44,971 nucleotides of DNA. Source: an uncultured bacterium. Lineage in GTDB: Bacteria; Hydrogenedentota; Hydrogenedentia; Hydrogenedentales; CAILVY01. The stretch is taken from contig CALEDJ010000019.1 in assembly GCA_937951485.1 (NCBI GenBank), positions 1-44,971 on the forward strand. Direction: 5' to 3'. Below the pieces are notes generated by a model. That model was not told where the DNA came from, did no database searches, and saw nothing but the letters and a program-made list of their open reading frames with translations. Both the position numbers and the translations under genes were made by a program. Positions 24,620 to 33,541 of this stretch are shown here, one piece after another; position 1 is the first letter of the stretch; each line of letters starts with the position of its first letter.

Positions 24620-25861
24620 ATGATTACACGGCAATGCACAATAATGACATTTGTTGTTTCCACTGTTGCGCTCTGTTCCGGCCCGGCCATGGCGGCCACT
24701 ACCTTCATGGCGGAGACCTGGAATACCGCACCAACGGGGGTCATTGCTTCCGGAACCCTGGCGGCTGACAACATCTATGACGTTGTGCTGGAAGCAAATG
24801 GCGGGCAAGTGGTCATCGTGGATTTGGGCGCCGGCAACAAGGTGCTTGAGCATCAGACAGTCGGATCAGCCACGGCCACACATAGATTCACCACAGTCGT
24901 CCCTCCTGCGAACCAGATACCCTTGGACGCAGGAGAAATCCGGTTTCAATATGATGTTACTGTTATGGAAGCCACCAGCAATAACGGTAACCGTCACCTG
25001 GGCATTCAGGTCCACGCCGGTTCCGGGTCACTGGACGGATACGCGGTACGTTTTGCTCCCCGCAGCGATGGCTGCCGGCTGGAGGTCGGGTCCATTGATA
25101 ATGGCGCCGCGCCCGCTTATACGGAGATCAATGCAGACAAACCGGTTCAGATTCTGAACAAGACACTGCGGGTATATGTCGTGTTGCGCCCAGGCGTCGC
25201 GATTACGGAGATTGATTACGCGGTCCGGAACATCACCGATGACGTTGATTTCATCGCCCCCGGCACCTACACCCTCTCCTTTGCGCCCGACGCGGGCACG
25301 GTTGCCAATACCGCTGTGGTGTTCGTGCGCCAGCGAACACGCTGCCAGATGGATAACCTGTCGGTGATCTATCACCCCGCGGGCGGTGAAGGCGAAGGCG
25401 AAGGCGAAGGTGAAGGCGAAGGTGAAGGTGAAGGCGAAGGCGAAGGTGAAGGCGAAGGTGAAGGCGAAGGCGAAGGCGAAGGCGAAGCCGGACCGTATAT
25501 CACCGGGAATGGCACAGCCGTGCTGGGCAGGGAATTGCGTTTGCAAGTGCAGTTCCCGGGGGCGGTGGGCCTGGTCACGTATTCCTGGTTCAAGGACGAC
25601 GAACCCTTGATGATCTATGACAGAACCCTGGTCATCAGTTCTGTGCGGTACACGGATGCAGGTGCCTATTATTGCGAAGTGACGGATGAATCCAAAGGCA
25701 TTTTCACGACACCGGTCTTCATCGTGACGGTCGTGTCCGCGGTCCCGATATTTGGATTCGGGGGAATCGGCATAACGACCGCCTTGTTGGCCGCAATCAG
25801 TATTCTGTTCCTGCGCAGATATTCCCATCGTGCGTCTCATGCCGCAAACCGGTCAGTTTAG
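24620..25861 (+). CDS. Secreted surface protein with GEGEGE linker, Ig-like domain and C-terminal anchor
   Basis: A 413-residue exported protein. A signal peptide (to about residue 29, AMA-A) is followed by a beta-rich domain of about 220 residues similar in feel to lectin-like folds. Then comes a linker of about 17 Glu-Gly pairs (25385-25488). An Ig-like domain follows (GRELRLQVQFPG...YSWFKDDEPLMIYDRTLVI...DAGAYYCEVTD). A C-terminal helix comes next (FGFGGIGITTALLAAISILFL) with Arg-Arg-Tyr and a basic tail. The end is laid out like a sorting signal. The start 24620 has AAGGAG. It is next to the pilin-like gene. The 3' end overlaps the opposing gene by 65 bases. Confidence 0.75.
   Translation: MITRQCTIMTFVVSTVALCSGPAMAATTFMAETWNTAPTGVIASGTLAADNIYDVVLEANGGQVVIVDLGAGNKVLEHQTVGSATATHRFTTVVPPANQIPLDAGEIRFQYDVTVMEATSNNGNRHLGIQVHAGSGSLDGYAVRFAPRSDGCRLEVGSIDNGAAPAYTEINADKPVQILNKTLRVYVVLRPGVAITEIDYAVRNITDDVDFIAPGTYTLSFAPDAGTVANTAVVFVRQRTRCQMDNLSVIYHPAGGEGEGEGEGEGEGEGEGEGEGEGEGEGEGEGEGEAGPYITGNGTAVLGRELRLQVQFPGAVGLVTYSWFKDDEPLMIYDRTLVISSVRYTDAGAYYCEVTDESKGIFTTPVFIVTVVSAVPIFGFGGIGITTALLAAISILFLRRYSHRASHAANRSV
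25385..25488 (+). repeat. GGCGAA/GGTGAA hexamer repeat coding for Gly-Glu linker
   Basis: About 17 tandem hexamers. The same type of sequence appears at the very end of the window (44951-44971), in another secreted protein, which marks it as a recurrent linker in this genome. Confidence 0.9.
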
Positions 25862-27719
25862 AAGTGTTGTACAAGCGATTCTTGCTTGCTTTGCGGGGCC
25901 GTCGCCATGCTGCGTCGGCCCTTTTCCGTTTTGTCCGCCAAGACAAATCATCCGGCCAGGGGCGGAAACTCGATACCTGCGGGAAATGGAATGGTATGAT
26001 CACATTTTCTCCCAGGGAAGGCGGTATCACCTTCCGGAACGCGCGGTCTTGAAAGGCAATGAACTGGTATGCGTCGCTTTCCGGCGGCTCGGCGAATTCC
26101 AGCCGGATGCGGGTCGGCCCCTGATCGGCGACATCCAGCACGGTGACGATCAGGCCGTCCAGGTTCTGCGCATCGCCGGGACGCAACGGCCGATCCGCGC
26201 CGCGGAACAATTGCTCAAACGTCCCAGTCATCATTTGCCCGTCGAGAATCTCCAGTTCCATTTCGCGTTCGCCGGCGCGTGTCAGGCGATGATCAAACGG
26301 CGCGATGGAGAGCGTCCACCAAGCGCGCGGCGGCGGCTTGCCGTCGAAATGGCGCAGCATCAGCCCGTACATGCCGGTGAAGGGGTCCGGGGCGTTCACG
26401 ATCACGATCCGGCGTTCCTCAATATCGGTTTCGTCTATCTCCGCGTTGCGCATGATGCGGCACAGCGCCTCGCTGACACCGCGCATCGCCGCCACCTGGA
26501 CCGGCCAGGACAGCGCAGCGCCTGCCAGGTGCGCCGCGATGAAAAACCACATCAAACCGCGCAGGGGCCGCGCAATGCGGCCCGGTCCTGCGCGCCACGC
26601 ATGCGCGATGATCACGGCAATCACCGCCGCGCCCCCCAGCGATGCCGGCAACAGGAGCCGTGAGGAGACGATGGCCGCCAGCACCGGAAGCGTCGCAAAC
26701 AACGCGCCGGGAATCAGCCAGCGCAGGGCACGGCGTTCCTGTGCTTCCAATGCCGGCCAAAGATGCCGTAACGCCAGCGCGACGACCCCCAGTGCGACCG
26801 CGCCCGGCACGACAAAGGCGGGCGTCAGCGGCGGATGAAGAATCGCCGCCTCGACGGGCAACGCGAAGAACTGCGCGCCCATCAGCGCCAAGAAACGCTG
26901 CGGGGCAGCCGACAAATAGCCCATAGGCTCGGAAAGCGGGTCGAGGTAAATGCCGGAATGGCTGGCCCCGTAGCCGATCCATCGGTAAAACAGCAGATAG
27001 CCCAGCGTCAACAGCGCCGCGGGCGCTACACAGCGGATACGCCGCCGCGCGCTGTCGCGCGCCCCGAACAGTTCATATGCCAACACATAGGCCAGCGCGC
27101 ACAGCCCTATCTCTGCTGACAGCAATCCGGCCGCAAATGCGGCCAAGGACAAGGACAGGCCGGGCCGCCAGCCGTCCTCACGCCAGCGCAGATGCGCCGC
27201 CACCCCCAGGAATCCGAACGCCGTCGCCATCACCGCATTGCGGTTGGACCACCACGCCACGGGAAAGGCGTGAGACTCGTCGAGCACGAACAGCAATAAC
27301 GCCAGCACCCCCACGGCGGGCGCAAACGTGCGCCGCAGGATCAGCATCGCACCGCAGGCCAGCAGGCCGTACCACAAGACCGAATGCAGATGATACGCCG
27401 GCGCATACCGCCCGAAAAGCGCACGGTCGAAGATCATCAGCGCACCGGCCAGCGGTCGGAAGAAACGCGCCTTGAATCCGGTATCCATAAACCACGGGTA
27501 CGGCCCCGTCTTCATTTCCGCGATGATGTGTTCCGGGTCGCCCATCCCAAATGCGAAGGTCTCCACGCGCGCCGAGAGCGGCCCGCCACGTTCGATCTTC
27601 ATCAGGTGCCAGTAATCGTCAACGAAAAAACCGAAACCCAGCGTGGGCAAGGCGATGACAATCGCCGCCGCCACGCCAAGCCGATACCCCGGCCGGCCTG
27701 CAAGAAATGAAAACCGCAT
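25797..27719 (-). CDS. Large polytopic membrane protein, GT-C glycosyltransferase-like
   Basis: A 640-residue protein with about eleven membrane helices in residues 1-410 and a soluble C-terminal part of about 230 residues. The first periplasmic loop has FGFFVDDYWHLMKIERGG, with two aspartates (34-35) in the place where GT-C enzymes keep their catalytic acid. This makes a lipid-linked sugar transferase the best guess. The C-terminal region (ERRIVIVNAPDPFTGMYGLMLRHFDGKPPPRAWW...) is beta-rich and unassigned. It overlaps the convergent surface-protein gene at the 3' end. Its promoter should lie in the 207-base gap before the divergent lipoprotein gene. Confidence 0.72.
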   Translation of the reverse strand: MRFSFLAGRPGYRLGVAAAIVIALPTLGFGFFVDDYWHLMKIERGGPLSARVETFAFGMGDPEHIIAEMKTGPYPWFMDTGFKARFFRPLAGALMIFDRALFGRYAPAYHLHSVLWYGLLACGAMLILRRTFAPAVGVLALLLFVLDESHAFPVAWWSNRNAVMATAFGFLGVAAHLRWREDGWRPGLSLSLAAFAAGLLSAEIGLCALAYVLAYELFGARDSARRRIRCVAPAALLTLGYLLFYRWIGYGASHSGIYLDPLSEPMGYLSAAPQRFLALMGAQFFALPVEAAILHPPLTPAFVVPGAVALGVVALALRHLWPALEAQERRALRWLIPGALFATLPVLAAIVSSRLLLPASLGGAAVIAVIIAHAWRAGPGRIARPLRGLMWFFIAAHLAGAALSWPVQVAAMRGVSEALCRIMRNAEIDETDIEERRIVIVNAPDPFTGMYGLMLRHFDGKPPPRAWWTLSIAPFDHRLTRAGEREMELEILDGQMMTGTFEQLFRGADRPLRPGDAQNLDGLIVTVLDVADQGPTRIRLEFAEPPESDAYQFIAFQDRAFRKVIPPSLGENVIIPFHFPQVSSFRPWPDDLSWRTKRKRADAAWRRPRKASKNRLYNTSKLTGLRHETHDGNICAGTEY

Positions 27720-27836
27720 CGCACCCGCTCCGTCATTCCGCGCAAAACGCCCCGCAGTATGCCCGAAACCCCACTCCTTTCACCAGCAGGAAAACTCGTT
27801 GTGGCACGGTCAGGCGACCGCCGCAACGAGTGCCCA

Positions 27837-27865
27837 TTGACATCCTCTCGGGCTGGTGCTATACT
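27837..27865 (+). promoter_or_regulatory. Strong sigma70-type promoter of lipoprotein gene
   Basis: TTGACA (27837-27842), exactly 17 bases, TATACT (27860-27865), with TG one base before the -10. It is the best promoter match on the plus strand in this window, 61 bases before the ATG at 27927. Confidence 0.75.
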
Positions 27866-27926
27866 GGACATGATTTGGTAAAGATAAAATGTTTTTGCCG
27901 CGCCATTTTGATGGGAGGTGAGAACC

Positions 27927-28349
27927 ATGAAATGCCATGCTTACACAGTCTGGATGGCGGTGTTGGGCGCAGCGGTGTTGCTGTCGGGGTGTCCCTGCGG
28001 CCCGGAAGAGCAGGGCGAGTTGACCCCGTTATCGGGGCCTTTCGGATATCTCGTCACCGGTCCCTGGAATTTCGAGGGCACACTCACCAAGGAGCACCCC
28101 GGCGATCGGGACTGGGTGCTTGAAGGACGCTTTCTCTTTCCCAATCCAGGATACGTCCTGCTGGCGACGCAAGTTCTCGTCGCCGAGTCCTATCCGGAAC
28201 ACGTGCTTATCCGTTTCAACGTGCTGCTGCCGGTGCAGGAAATCACGATACCGGTCATCCAGGAAGAGCCGGTGCGGGTCACGGTGAGGGCGGACGACCG
28301 CGCAAGTTTCAACATCCGTTTCCAGCCGCGCTGCCTGCGGATGCCCTGA
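27927..28349 (+). CDS. Small lipoprotein of unknown function
   Basis: A 140-residue protein with a lipoprotein signal ending LLSGC (Cys about residue 22). A second Cys follows (CPCGPEE). The mature part is short and beta-rich (PWNFEGTLTKEHPGDRDWVLEGRFLFPNPGYVLLA..., VLIRFNVLLPVQEITIPVI). I do not recognise a family. The excellent promoter and the strong GGGAGGTGA ribosome site, six bases before the ATG, indicate high expression. Confidence 0.7.
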   Translation: MKCHAYTVWMAVLGAAVLLSGCPCGPEEQGELTPLSGPFGYLVTGPWNFEGTLTKEHPGDRDWVLEGRFLFPNPGYVLLATQVLVAESYPEHVLIRFNVLLPVQEITIPVIQEEPVRVTVRADDRASFNIRFQPRCLRMP

Positions 28350-28861
28350 AATTCCGGATATCCCATCGGTTCTGGAAGAAGGTGGACGCGACAAGATGCC
28401 GCAGGCAGGGGGGGGGTATCCAGGTCCTGGAGGCATCATGACAAAAGGTTTCCAGCGAGGACCGCGTGCGGACAGCGGTCCCAGGGGCAACAGAAATTGC
28501 CTTTGCACACCCGCGTTGCACCGCTTCGCTGCTGAGAAGGTCGCCGATCGAGGACGATGGTGGATGCCGCGCCGCTTGCCGCAGCCCGCGCTTCCCCTGC
28601 TGCACGAAGACCCCTTTGTGGTGTGATGGCCGCGGTACGTTGCTTGCGGGGCAGCGTGGCACTGTCCTGCATTCCTCCGGAATGCTGTGACATGGTGGTC
28701 AAAACCGCGGGCGGATACCCAACAACCGGAATGGCTGCTGAGTATCTCGACGATAGTCCGTAGCGTTTGTGCAGCGAAGCGGAACCCGCCATGCGCCCCG
28801 CGCAGCGGCTTGAAGCCGGACGCCGCTCCGGCGTAGGCTAGTGTTCCAAGCCATGATCTGG
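28350..28861. other. Intergenic, no gene; some repeat-like palindromes
   Basis: About 510 bases without a convincing gene on either strand. GC-rich palindromic pieces occur near the right end (GCCGGACGCCGCTCCGGC around 28815-28832). It may hold a decayed gene. Confidence 0.4.
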
Positions 28862-28874
28862 AAAGGAGCAGCGC

Positions 28875-29681
28875 ATGAAACGTCAATCTGAGAATCATTG
28901 CCGCCGGATTCGCCGGCCCGCGATGGCGTGGGCGCCCGCGCCGCCGTGCGGCGCGACAACGGATTTGGGTTGCCTTGGCGCGCAGAGTTACAGTTTCCGC
29001 AACTTCGATCTCGCCGGAACGTTCCGGTGCATGAAGGAACTGGGCCTGCCGCTGATCGAATACTGCGCTGTGCATTTTCCGCCCGACGCGGCGCACCCGG
29101 ATTTCCCGCAGGTGAAGCAGGCGATCGGAACGGCGGGGTTGTCTGTGCCCTGCTTCGGCGTGGAGGGCTTCTCGGCGGATGCCACGGCAAACAGAAAGAA
29201 GTTCGTGTTTGCCAAGGCGTTGGGGGCGAAGATTCTGACGGCTGACCCGGAACCGGATGCTTTTGACAGCCTGGATGCGCTGTGCGAAGAGTTCCAGATC
29301 AAGATCGCCATCCACAACCACGGTCCCGGCGCGCGCTATGACAAGGCCAGGGACACCCTGGACGCCCTGAAGGGGCGTCACCCGTTCATCGGCGCATGCG
29401 TGGACACGGGCCACAGCATCCGGTCCGGCGAAGCGCCGCACGAGGTGATCGAAATGCTCGGCGATCGCGTGCACTCGCTGCACCTCAAGGACTGGATTCA
29501 CGGCGGCGAGGAACAGATCGTCGGCGAGGGCGACCTGGATCTTGCCCGGGTCGTCCGCGCCCTGAACGCCATCCATTTCTCCGGTCCCATCATCATGGAA
29601 TACGAACTCAGCCCGGACAACCCTGTGCCGGACATGCTCAAGGGCGCGGAGAACTGGCGCAAAGCGGCGGGGCTGGCGTGA
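28875..29681 (+). CDS. Sugar phosphate isomerase/epimerase (xylose isomerase-like TIM barrel)
   Basis: A 268-residue TIM-barrel protein of the AP endonuclease 2/xylose isomerase-like family. Typical pieces: LGAQSYSFRNFDLAGTFRCMKELGLPLIEYCAVHFP, IAIHNHGPG, ACVDTGHSIRSGE, VHSLHLKDW and PIIMEYELS. These supply the His/Glu/Asp metal ligands. It isomerises a sugar or inositol-like compound; which one is unknown. ATG 28875 has AAAGGAG. The N-terminus is odd: residues 5-13 are garbled, while the plus-one frame of the same bases reads LRIIAAGFAG, a Tat-signal core. Two compensating frameshifts are likely (see findings). The membrane protein gene follows 31 bases later. Confidence 0.82.
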   Translation: MKRQSENHCRRIRRPAMAWAPAPPCGATTDLGCLGAQSYSFRNFDLAGTFRCMKELGLPLIEYCAVHFPPDAAHPDFPQVKQAIGTAGLSVPCFGVEGFSADATANRKKFVFAKALGAKILTADPEPDAFDSLDALCEEFQIKIAIHNHGPGARYDKARDTLDALKGRHPFIGACVDTGHSIRSGEAPHEVIEMLGDRVHSLHLKDWIHGGEEQIVGEGDLDLARVVRALNAIHFSGPIIMEYELSPDNPVPDMLKGAENWRKAAGLA

Positions 29682-29712
29682 GCAGGCGCGCGAGGCGGGC
29701 AGGTCGGGTCGC

Positions 29713-30867
29713 ATGAGCACGGGAGACGCCATAGACGTCCGACAGGGGGTGAATCCCCATCCGGGGCGGCCGCCATGCGTGTTGTCGCTGCGCCCGACAT
29801 ATGGGCGTGCGCGGAGGCCCTGGTCGCTGCATCTGGACGCGGATATCCTGACGCTGCTGAGCGCCGACGGGCGCATCGTGATGATGCTGCCGCGCGAGGA
29901 GGCGGCGCTCCATATGCGCTTTGACTGGGACCTGATTCACGGGCGGACGGTGTCCTTCTGGGCGGTGGAAGGGATGCGCGCCCACAAATTCCTGTGCAAT
30001 CGGCGTGAACTGGCGCAACTGCTCGGCTGGTTGCCGCAGAAAGACCCGCAGGTCGTCGAGCGCGAGGTCCGCTATTACGGCATGGCGATGGTGATAATCG
30101 GCGTGGCGCATTTGCTTCTTCCACGATTCTACCACTGGGGGTGGGGCCTGGCCTTTGTGTCCCAGGGGCTGCTGGCCATATTGCTGCCGCGCCGGGCCAT
30201 GTTTGCCGTCAACGCGATAGTGATGATGGCGGGCGGCCTGGCGCTGCTGTTCTGGCGCATGACGTCGGCCCCCGCCGAAGGCGAGATGCTTCAATGGACC
30301 TTGTTCATGCGCACGGGCATGGGCAGCCTGTTGCTGCTGTGGAGCGTGCAGCAGAGCGCCCTGCTCGGCGCGAATCACCGGCTTCGCGTAGCGCGGCGTC
30401 GCCGCGCCGTTGATGATGACGAAGACGGGCAGCCGTCTTCCGTGGTGCGCAAGGTGTCGTGGATGGTGGGCGGGCTGTCGTTGTTGTTGGTGTGCCAGGT
30501 GGCAGGCCTGTTCGTACAGCACTGGTTTGGGAGCGAATCGCCGGAATGGCGGGACTGGGTGCTCAGCCTGACCCTGGCGGCCCTGTCGCTGGGAGCCTTG
30601 GCGGTCTTGCGGTTCCGCACGCACGCCGCCTACCTCGAAGCGCGCATCGCGGGGCAGATGACCGTGGTGATCCTCATCACCTACCTTGCCGGCGTGCTCA
30701 TCGCGCACACGGAAGGAAGCCTGCCATTCCCCGTGGAGATTCTCTGGCTGGGTCTGTTTGCCCTGGGGTCTTTGTACCACTGGATCGCGATCATCGTGTT
30801 TGTGCTGTTGTTCAACAGGTGGTTTTCCCGGGCGATGGACCGGGAGATGGAGGAGTCCGGCGAATAG
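29713..30867 (+). CDS. Polytopic membrane protein of unknown function
   Basis: A 384-residue protein. The first 115 residues are soluble (SLRPTYGRARRPWSLHLDADILTLLSADGRIVMMLPREEAALHMRF, a beta-rich PH-like segment). Seven or so membrane helices follow: MAMVIIGVAHLLL, GLAFVSQGLLAILLP, AVNAIVMMAGGLALLFW, TGMGSLLLLWSV, then after a charged loop (RVARRRRAVDDDEDG) VSWMVGGLSLLLVCQV and three more. No known family or catalytic motif is seen. It lies in a plus-strand run with sugar genes, 31 bases after the TIM barrel and just before a new promoter, so its link to the sugar pathway is loose. Confidence 0.65.
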   Translation: MSTGDAIDVRQGVNPHPGRPPCVLSLRPTYGRARRPWSLHLDADILTLLSADGRIVMMLPREEAALHMRFDWDLIHGRTVSFWAVEGMRAHKFLCNRRELAQLLGWLPQKDPQVVEREVRYYGMAMVIIGVAHLLLPRFYHWGWGLAFVSQGLLAILLPRRAMFAVNAIVMMAGGLALLFWRMTSAPAEGEMLQWTLFMRTGMGSLLLLWSVQQSALLGANHRLRVARRRRAVDDDEDGQPSSVVRKVSWMVGGLSLLLVCQVAGLFVQHWFGSESPEWRDWVLSLTLAALSLGALAVLRFRTHAAYLEARIAGQMTVVILITYLAGVLIAHTEGSLPFPVEILWLGLFALGSLYHWIAIIVFVLLFNRWFSRAMDREMEESGE

Positions 30868-30882
30868 TTGGTGACGCAATGC

Positions 30883-30912
30883 TTGGCAAACGCGCACCGG
30901 TGTTTATATAAT
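30883..30912 (+). promoter_or_regulatory. Promoter of Gfo/Idh-isomerase operon
   Basis: TTGGCA (30883-30888), an 18-base spacer and a perfect TATAAT (30907-30912). With TATATA as the -10 the spacer would be 16. It is 59 bases before the ATG at 30971. Confidence 0.65.
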
Positions 30913-30970
30913 GATGTTCCCCGGCGGATGGAACGAAACAGGCTTGAACAATGACTGAGGAGGGACAATC

Positions 30971-32134
30971 ATGGCGAAGAAGACGGTAAACGTGGCGATG
31001 ATCGGCGGGGCGTTCATGGGGAAGGCGCACAGCAACGCCTGGCGCAAGGTCGGCATGTTCTTTGACCCGCCGGTGCAGCCGGTGATGAAGGTCATGTGCG
31101 ACAAGGACCCGAACGCGCTCAAGAACGCGGCGCGCTACGGCTGGGCGGAAACCTCGATGGACTGGCAGAAGGTCGTTGCGCGGCCCGACATTGATATCAT
31201 TGACATCTGCACCCCCAATTTCCTGCATCCGCCAATCGCAATCGCGGCGGCGAAGGCGGGCAAGGCCATCGTGTGCGAGAAGCCGCTGGCCAACACGCTC
31301 AAAGAGGCCAACGACATGCTGGCCGCCGTCAAGAAGGCCGGCGTCAAGCACATGTGCGGATTCTCCTATCGCTTCGCGCCCGCCGTGCAGACCATCAAAG
31401 ACATGCTGGAAAAGAAGCAACTCGGCGACATCTTCCACTTCCGCGCCGCCTACCAGCAGGACTGGATCGTGGACCCCGATTTCCCGATGGTCTGGCGCCT
31501 GAAGAAAAAGCACACGGGATCGGGCGCGCTCGGCGACATCGGCGCGCACATCACGGACCTCTGTCATTTCCTCGTGGGCGAAGTGTCCGAAGTGGCCGCG
31601 GCCACGGAGACCTTTATCAAACAGCGCGTCGTGGCGGACAGTGACACCGGCGCCTGGGCCGCCAAGGGCAGCAAGAAGACGAAGCGCTACGACACGGTGG
31701 ATGTGGATGATGCGGCGGTCTATATCGGGCGCATCCGGGGCGCGAACACCCTGGCCACCTTCGAGGCGACCCGCTTCGCACCCGGCCGCCGGAACTACAA
31801 CTGCATCGAAATCTACGGCAGCAAGGGTTCGGTGATATGGAACCAGGAAGACATGAATTACTTCCTCTACTTCAACCGCGCCGACCCCGACCTGCTGCAG
31901 GGCTTCCGCCGGGTGCAGGCCTGCGACATCGGCCATCCGTATGTCCATGCCTGGTGGCCGCCGGGACACACCATCGGCTACGAGCACCTGTTCGTTCACG
32001 AAATCTATGAGTTCCTGTGCGGCCTGAATAAAAAGAAGGTCAATTACCCGACCTTCGAAGACGCCGTGAAATGCCAGAAAGTGCTTGACGCGGTGGAGAA
32101 GGCCGCGCAGAACCGCAGGTGGGTGAAAGTGTGA
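30971..32134 (+). CDS. Gfo/Idh/MocA family oxidoreductase
   Basis: A 387-residue cytoplasmic sugar or inositol dehydrogenase-like enzyme. The Rossmann fold has VNVAMIGGAFMGKAHSNAWRKV, IDIIDICTPNFLHPPIAIAAAKAGKAIVCEKPLA with the catalytic Lys in EKP, and the C-terminal substrate domain has GSGALGDIGAHITDLCHFLVGE with Asp and His. It oxidises a hydroxyl of a sugar using NAD(P). ATG 30971 is preceded by GGAGGG. The isomerase gene follows 97 bases later and ends in a terminator, so the two form an operon. The long insertion typical of this subfamily (residues 210-260) is present. Confidence 0.92.
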   Translation: MAKKTVNVAMIGGAFMGKAHSNAWRKVGMFFDPPVQPVMKVMCDKDPNALKNAARYGWAETSMDWQKVVARPDIDIIDICTPNFLHPPIAIAAAKAGKAIVCEKPLANTLKEANDMLAAVKKAGVKHMCGFSYRFAPAVQTIKDMLEKKQLGDIFHFRAAYQQDWIVDPDFPMVWRLKKKHTGSGALGDIGAHITDLCHFLVGEVSEVAAATETFIKQRVVADSDTGAWAAKGSKKTKRYDTVDVDDAAVYIGRIRGANTLATFEATRFAPGRRNYNCIEIYGSKGSVIWNQEDMNYFLYFNRADPDLLQGFRRVQACDIGHPYVHAWWPPGHTIGYEHLFVHEIYEFLCGLNKKKVNYPTFEDAVKCQKVLDAVEKAAQNRRWVKV

Positions 32135-32231
32135 AGGGACCGGCCGCAAGGCCGTCGCAGTGGAAGAGGCATGCCGCGGGGACGCGCCCGCATCGCGCGC
32201 CCCCCGTGACACAACGCGGAGGAAAAACGCA

Positions 32232-33194
32232 ATGAAACTGGGTCTTCTGACAGTGATGTTCAGCGACAAGCCGTTGAAGAAAGTGCTCGAAATGATCCGC
32301 CCGCTCGGCTTGCAGACGGTCGAACTGGGTACGGGCAACTACCCCGGCGCGGCGCATGCGCCGCTCAAGGAACTGCTCGCGTCCAAGCCCAAGCGCGAGG
32401 AACTCAAGGCGCTGCTGAAGGGCGAGGGACTCAGCATCAGCGCGCTCAGTTGCCACGGCAACTGCCTGCATCCGGACAAGGCGTTTGCCAAAGCCAACCA
32501 GGCCGTGCAGACGGCGACTATCAAACTCGCGAAGGAACTCGGCGTGAAGGTGGTCATTGACTTCTCCGGATGCCCCGGCTCCGACCCCAAGGCGACCAAG
32601 CCCAATTGGGTCACCTGCGCCTGGCCCCCCGACTATCTCGACATCCTCAACTGGCAGTGGGAGAAGGTGGTGATTCCGTATTGGAAGGCACAAGCGAAAT
32701 TCGCCCGCGACCACGGCGTCAATCTCGCCTTCGAGATGCACCCCGGCTTCGTGGTGTACAACCCCGAAACCCTGCTGCGCCTGCGCAGGGAATGCGGCAA
32801 CAACATCGGGGCGAACTTCGACCCCAGTCATCTCTTCTGGCAGGGGATGGACCCGTGCGAATCCGCCAAGGCGCTCGCCGGCGCGATCTGGCACGTCCAT
32901 GCCAAGGACTCCCGCGTGGATCCCGGCAATGCGGCGGTGAACGGCGTGCTCGACACCAAGCACTACAGCGACGAACTGCGCCGCGCATGGATTTTCCGCA
33001 CCTGCGGCTACGGCCACAGCCTCGAATGGTGGAAAAACTTCTTCTCCACCCTGCGCCTTGTCGGCTATGACGGCGCCATCAGCATCGAACATGAGGACAG
33101 CCTCATGTCGAGTTGGGAGGGACTTACCAAGGCCATCGCCTTCCTGAAACAGGCCATGATCGAAGAAGAGCGCACCGCCATGACCTGGGCGTAA
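32232..33194 (+). CDS. Sugar phosphate isomerase/epimerase (TIM barrel)
   Basis: A 320-residue xylose-isomerase-like TIM barrel. Features: MKLGLLTVMFSDKPLKKVLEMIRPLGLQTVELGTG at the start, ISALSCHGNCLHPDKAFA, VIDFSGCPGSDP, LAFEMHPGFVVYNPETLL with Glu and His ligands, IGANFDPSHLFWQGMD, WHVHAKDSR and ISIEHEDSLM at the end. The set matches the metal-dependent isomerase/epimerase branch that accompanies Gfo/Idh dehydrogenases in inositol and sugar breakdown. ATG 32232 was chosen as the first residue of the barrel, with GGAGGAAAA upstream; an earlier start would add 24 non-conserved residues. It is the last gene before a terminator. Confidence 0.92.
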   Translation: MKLGLLTVMFSDKPLKKVLEMIRPLGLQTVELGTGNYPGAAHAPLKELLASKPKREELKALLKGEGLSISALSCHGNCLHPDKAFAKANQAVQTATIKLAKELGVKVVIDFSGCPGSDPKATKPNWVTCAWPPDYLDILNWQWEKVVIPYWKAQAKFARDHGVNLAFEMHPGFVVYNPETLLRLRRECGNNIGANFDPSHLFWQGMDPCESAKALAGAIWHVHAKDSRVDPGNAAVNGVLDTKHYSDELRRAWIFRTCGYGHSLEWWKNFFSTLRLVGYDGAISIEHEDSLMSSWEGLTKAIAFLKQAMIEEERTAMTWA

Positions 33195-33218
33195 TCAGAA
33201 TCTCCTGTCTAAAGGGCG

Positions 33219-33254
33219 CGGCCGGATTCCACGGTTGGAATCCGGCCGTTTCTT
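33219..33254 (+). terminator. Rho-independent terminator
   Basis: A perfect 13-bp stem CGGCCGGATTCCA / TGGAATCCGGCCG with a CGGT loop, followed by TTTCTT. It lies 24 bases after the isomerase stop and closes the operon. It is the clearest terminator in the window. Confidence 0.9.
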
Positions 33255-33378
33255 ATGACTCCTCACCGGAGACCGCAGACAGCATGCGCACCCTGCGCGC
33301 ACCCTGTTCCGACACTCATCACACACAAAGAGGAACAAATACCCTTTCCTTGATGTCTTGAACTTATCGGTCCGATGG

Positions 33379-33471
33379 TCAATAGCCTACTGTCGCCAAC
33401 ACCGACGCCAATAAGGCCACCACCACCGCCACCCACAAGAGCAAGCACACTGTGTCGCAAACCGCCTGCAT
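33379..33471 (-). CDS. Tiny membrane protein, 30 residues
   Basis: A 30-residue frame beginning MQAVCDTVC, then a continuous hydrophobic helix (LLLWVAVVVALLASVLATVGY). It would be a single-span membrane peptide. The ribosome site is GGGG about ten bases before the ATG at 33471. A near-consensus promoter on the same strand lies 70 bases upstream (33542-33569), which supports expression. I know no family. Confidence 0.45.
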   Translation of the reverse strand: MQAVCDTVCLLLWVAVVVALLASVLATVGY

Positions 33472-33541
33472 CGTTATCTTGCCCCTTTATGAATAAAGCC
33501 TAATCCATGAATACTGACGAATTGTCTCCTTCGCTTGCGGT

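Noticed and set aside
28029-29876. 615-codon minus-strand frame across the lipoprotein, the gap and the isomerase
   Set aside because: It crosses two supported plus-strand genes and a gap and has no domain; an effect of base composition.
30812-32338. 508-codon minus-strand frame opposite the Gfo/Idh gene
   Set aside because: The plus-strand oxidoreductase is clear; the antisense product has no recognisable domain.
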